Assembly (NCBI RefSeq): GCF_900240265.1
Contig: NZ_LT964739.1
Coordinates: 425,126 to 489,125 of the forward strand
Reading direction: 5' to 3'
Origin: Galactobacillus timonensis
GTDB taxonomy: Bacteria; Bacillota_I; Bacilli_A; Erysipelotrichales; Erysipelotrichaceae
DNA: 64,000 nt
Shown here piece by piece: positions 63,502 to 64,000 of the stretch. Within the stretch, counting starts at the first letter, position 1. The number at the start of each line of letters is the position of its first letter. The notes under the pieces are model-generated. The model made no database searches and had not been told where the DNA came from. It saw nothing but the letters and a program-made list of their open reading frames with translations. A program made the position numbers and the translations under genes.

Positions 63502-64000
63502 TTACGCCTTCGTCACTTCCCGGAACGCTTCCAGAACCGCATTGTCATGCGAAATGCCCTGTTCCTCGAAGCGGCTGATCGCCACCAGCATCCGCTGGTA
63601 GTCATGCGGAACGATCTTCTTGAAGTGCGGCAGATAGCTGTCGAAATCCTTCAAAACCTTATTGGCAAGCATGGAACCCGTCGCCGCCGCATAATTCTCC
63701 AGGATCTCCTTCAGCTCCGCAATATCGTACTTCTCCTTCACCTCTTCAAGATCCGCCATATCCTTATTCATCCGCAGATACAGCGTATGGTCCAGATCCA
63801 GCACATAGGCAATGCCACCCGACATGCCGGCCGCAAAGTTCTTGCCCGTCGGCCCCAGAATCACCGCCCGGCCGCCGGTCATATACTCCAGCCCATGGTC
63901 GCCGCATCCTTCCGCAACCGCAACCGCACCGGAATTTCTTACACAGAACCGCTCCCCGGCCACACCGCACACATAGGCCGTACCGCTGGTGGCACCATAG
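63502..64000 (-). CDS. gltB: Glutamate synthase large (alpha) subunit, C-terminal part
   Basis: The frame is open to the right edge; only the last 165 or so residues are present. It reads YGATSGTAYVCGVAGERFCV, then NSGAVAVAEGCGDHGLEYMT and GGRAVILGPTGKNFAAGMSGG, the GXGXG-rich beta-helix domain at the C-terminus of GltB. The remainder (amidotransferase and FMN domains) lies outside. GltB makes glutamate from glutamine and 2-oxoglutarate. Confidence 0.95.
   Translation of the reverse strand, partial: YGATSGTAYVCGVAGERFCVRNSGAVAVAEGCGDHGLEYMTGGRAVILGPTGKNFAAGMSGGIAYVLDLDHTLYLRMNKDMADLEEVKEKYDIAELKEILENYAAATGSMLANKVLKDFDSYLPHFKKIVPHDYQRMLVAISRFEEQGISHDNAVLEAFREVTKA

Overview
The window looks like chromosomal DNA of a Gram-positive, low-to-moderate-GC member of the Bacillota. 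Support for this: two T-box riboswitches, strong AGGAGG ribosome-binding sites ahead of most genes, lipoprotein-type solute receptors, ECF-type metal uptake, a CpoA-like glycolipid glycosyltransferase and BspA-type surface repeats. An anaerobic gut or oral lineage such as Erysipelotrichia is plausible, but that is inference. No rRNA, tRNA or CRISPR array was seen.

Layout. 1-1.9 kb: the first codons of an exported protein running off the left edge, then a valine-type T-box and the branched-chain amino acid carrier brnQ. 2-5.9 kb: an AT-richer block with a response regulator, histidine kinase, ABC ATPase and ABC-2 permease. 5.9-7.1 kb: a TetR regulator and an MntP-like membrane protein. 7.1-10.4 kb: a MacAB-like export operon. 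10.5-12.5 kb: an FMN-binding-domain pseudogene split by a TnpB-only IS605-type element. 12.6-16.3 kb: a heterodimeric ABC exporter. 16.4-19.2 kb: two tandem DapB-like oxidoreductases and a TetR regulator. 19.3-21.4 kb: a PfkB sugar kinase and an LDH-family dehydrogenase. 21.4-26.1 kb: a tryptophan-type T-box controlling an ABC importer, ybaK and a zinc-ribbon membrane protein. 26.2-28 kb: mtnA-deoD nucleoside salvage. 28.5-30.3 kb: a TVP38 protein and a CpoA-like glycosyltransferase. 30.3-33 kb: tex and rpsU. 33.1-39.1 kb: a YhgE-like repeat protein, an MMPL transporter and their divergent TetR regulator with two operators. 39.2-42.3 kb: redoxin, AlkZ-related protein, RNase Z and an ATPase preceded by phased AT-rich repeats. 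42.3-47.6 kb: a Ni/Co ECF transporter fused into one operon with larB-larC-larE. 48-50 kb: LOG protein, TVP38 protein and a small membrane protein. 50.2-52 kb: arsR-acr3-arsC. 52.1-57.6 kb: a complete liv branched-chain amino acid importer with a CBS-ACT protein. 57.7-59.6 kb: a membrane protein and an M20 amidohydrolase. 59.8-61.8 kb: a BspA/InlB-like surface protein whose signal peptide and body are separated by an 11-G tract, i.e. a phase-variable locus read in the OFF state. 62-64 kb: gltD and the 3' end of gltB.

How the genes work together. Much of the window concerns amino acid acquisition and nitrogen: BrnQ (Val T-box), the Trp-type importer (Trp T-box), LivJHMGF and glutamate synthase. 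Nickel uptake feeds synthesis of the nickel-pincer nucleotide. Several export and stress systems (MacAB-like, heterodimeric ABC exporter, MMPL/YhgE, arsenic, two-component/ABC) suggest exposure to host or competitor antimicrobials.

Most unusual items: the poly-G contingency locus; the exporter-linked protein with about ten degenerate G-[IL]-[LM]-x-x-[DN]-G repeats; the ATPase gene preceded by TTAAATA iterons at 10-bp spacing; the structured leader of the nickel-lar operon; and the TnpB element with a readable omega-RNA 3' end and guide.
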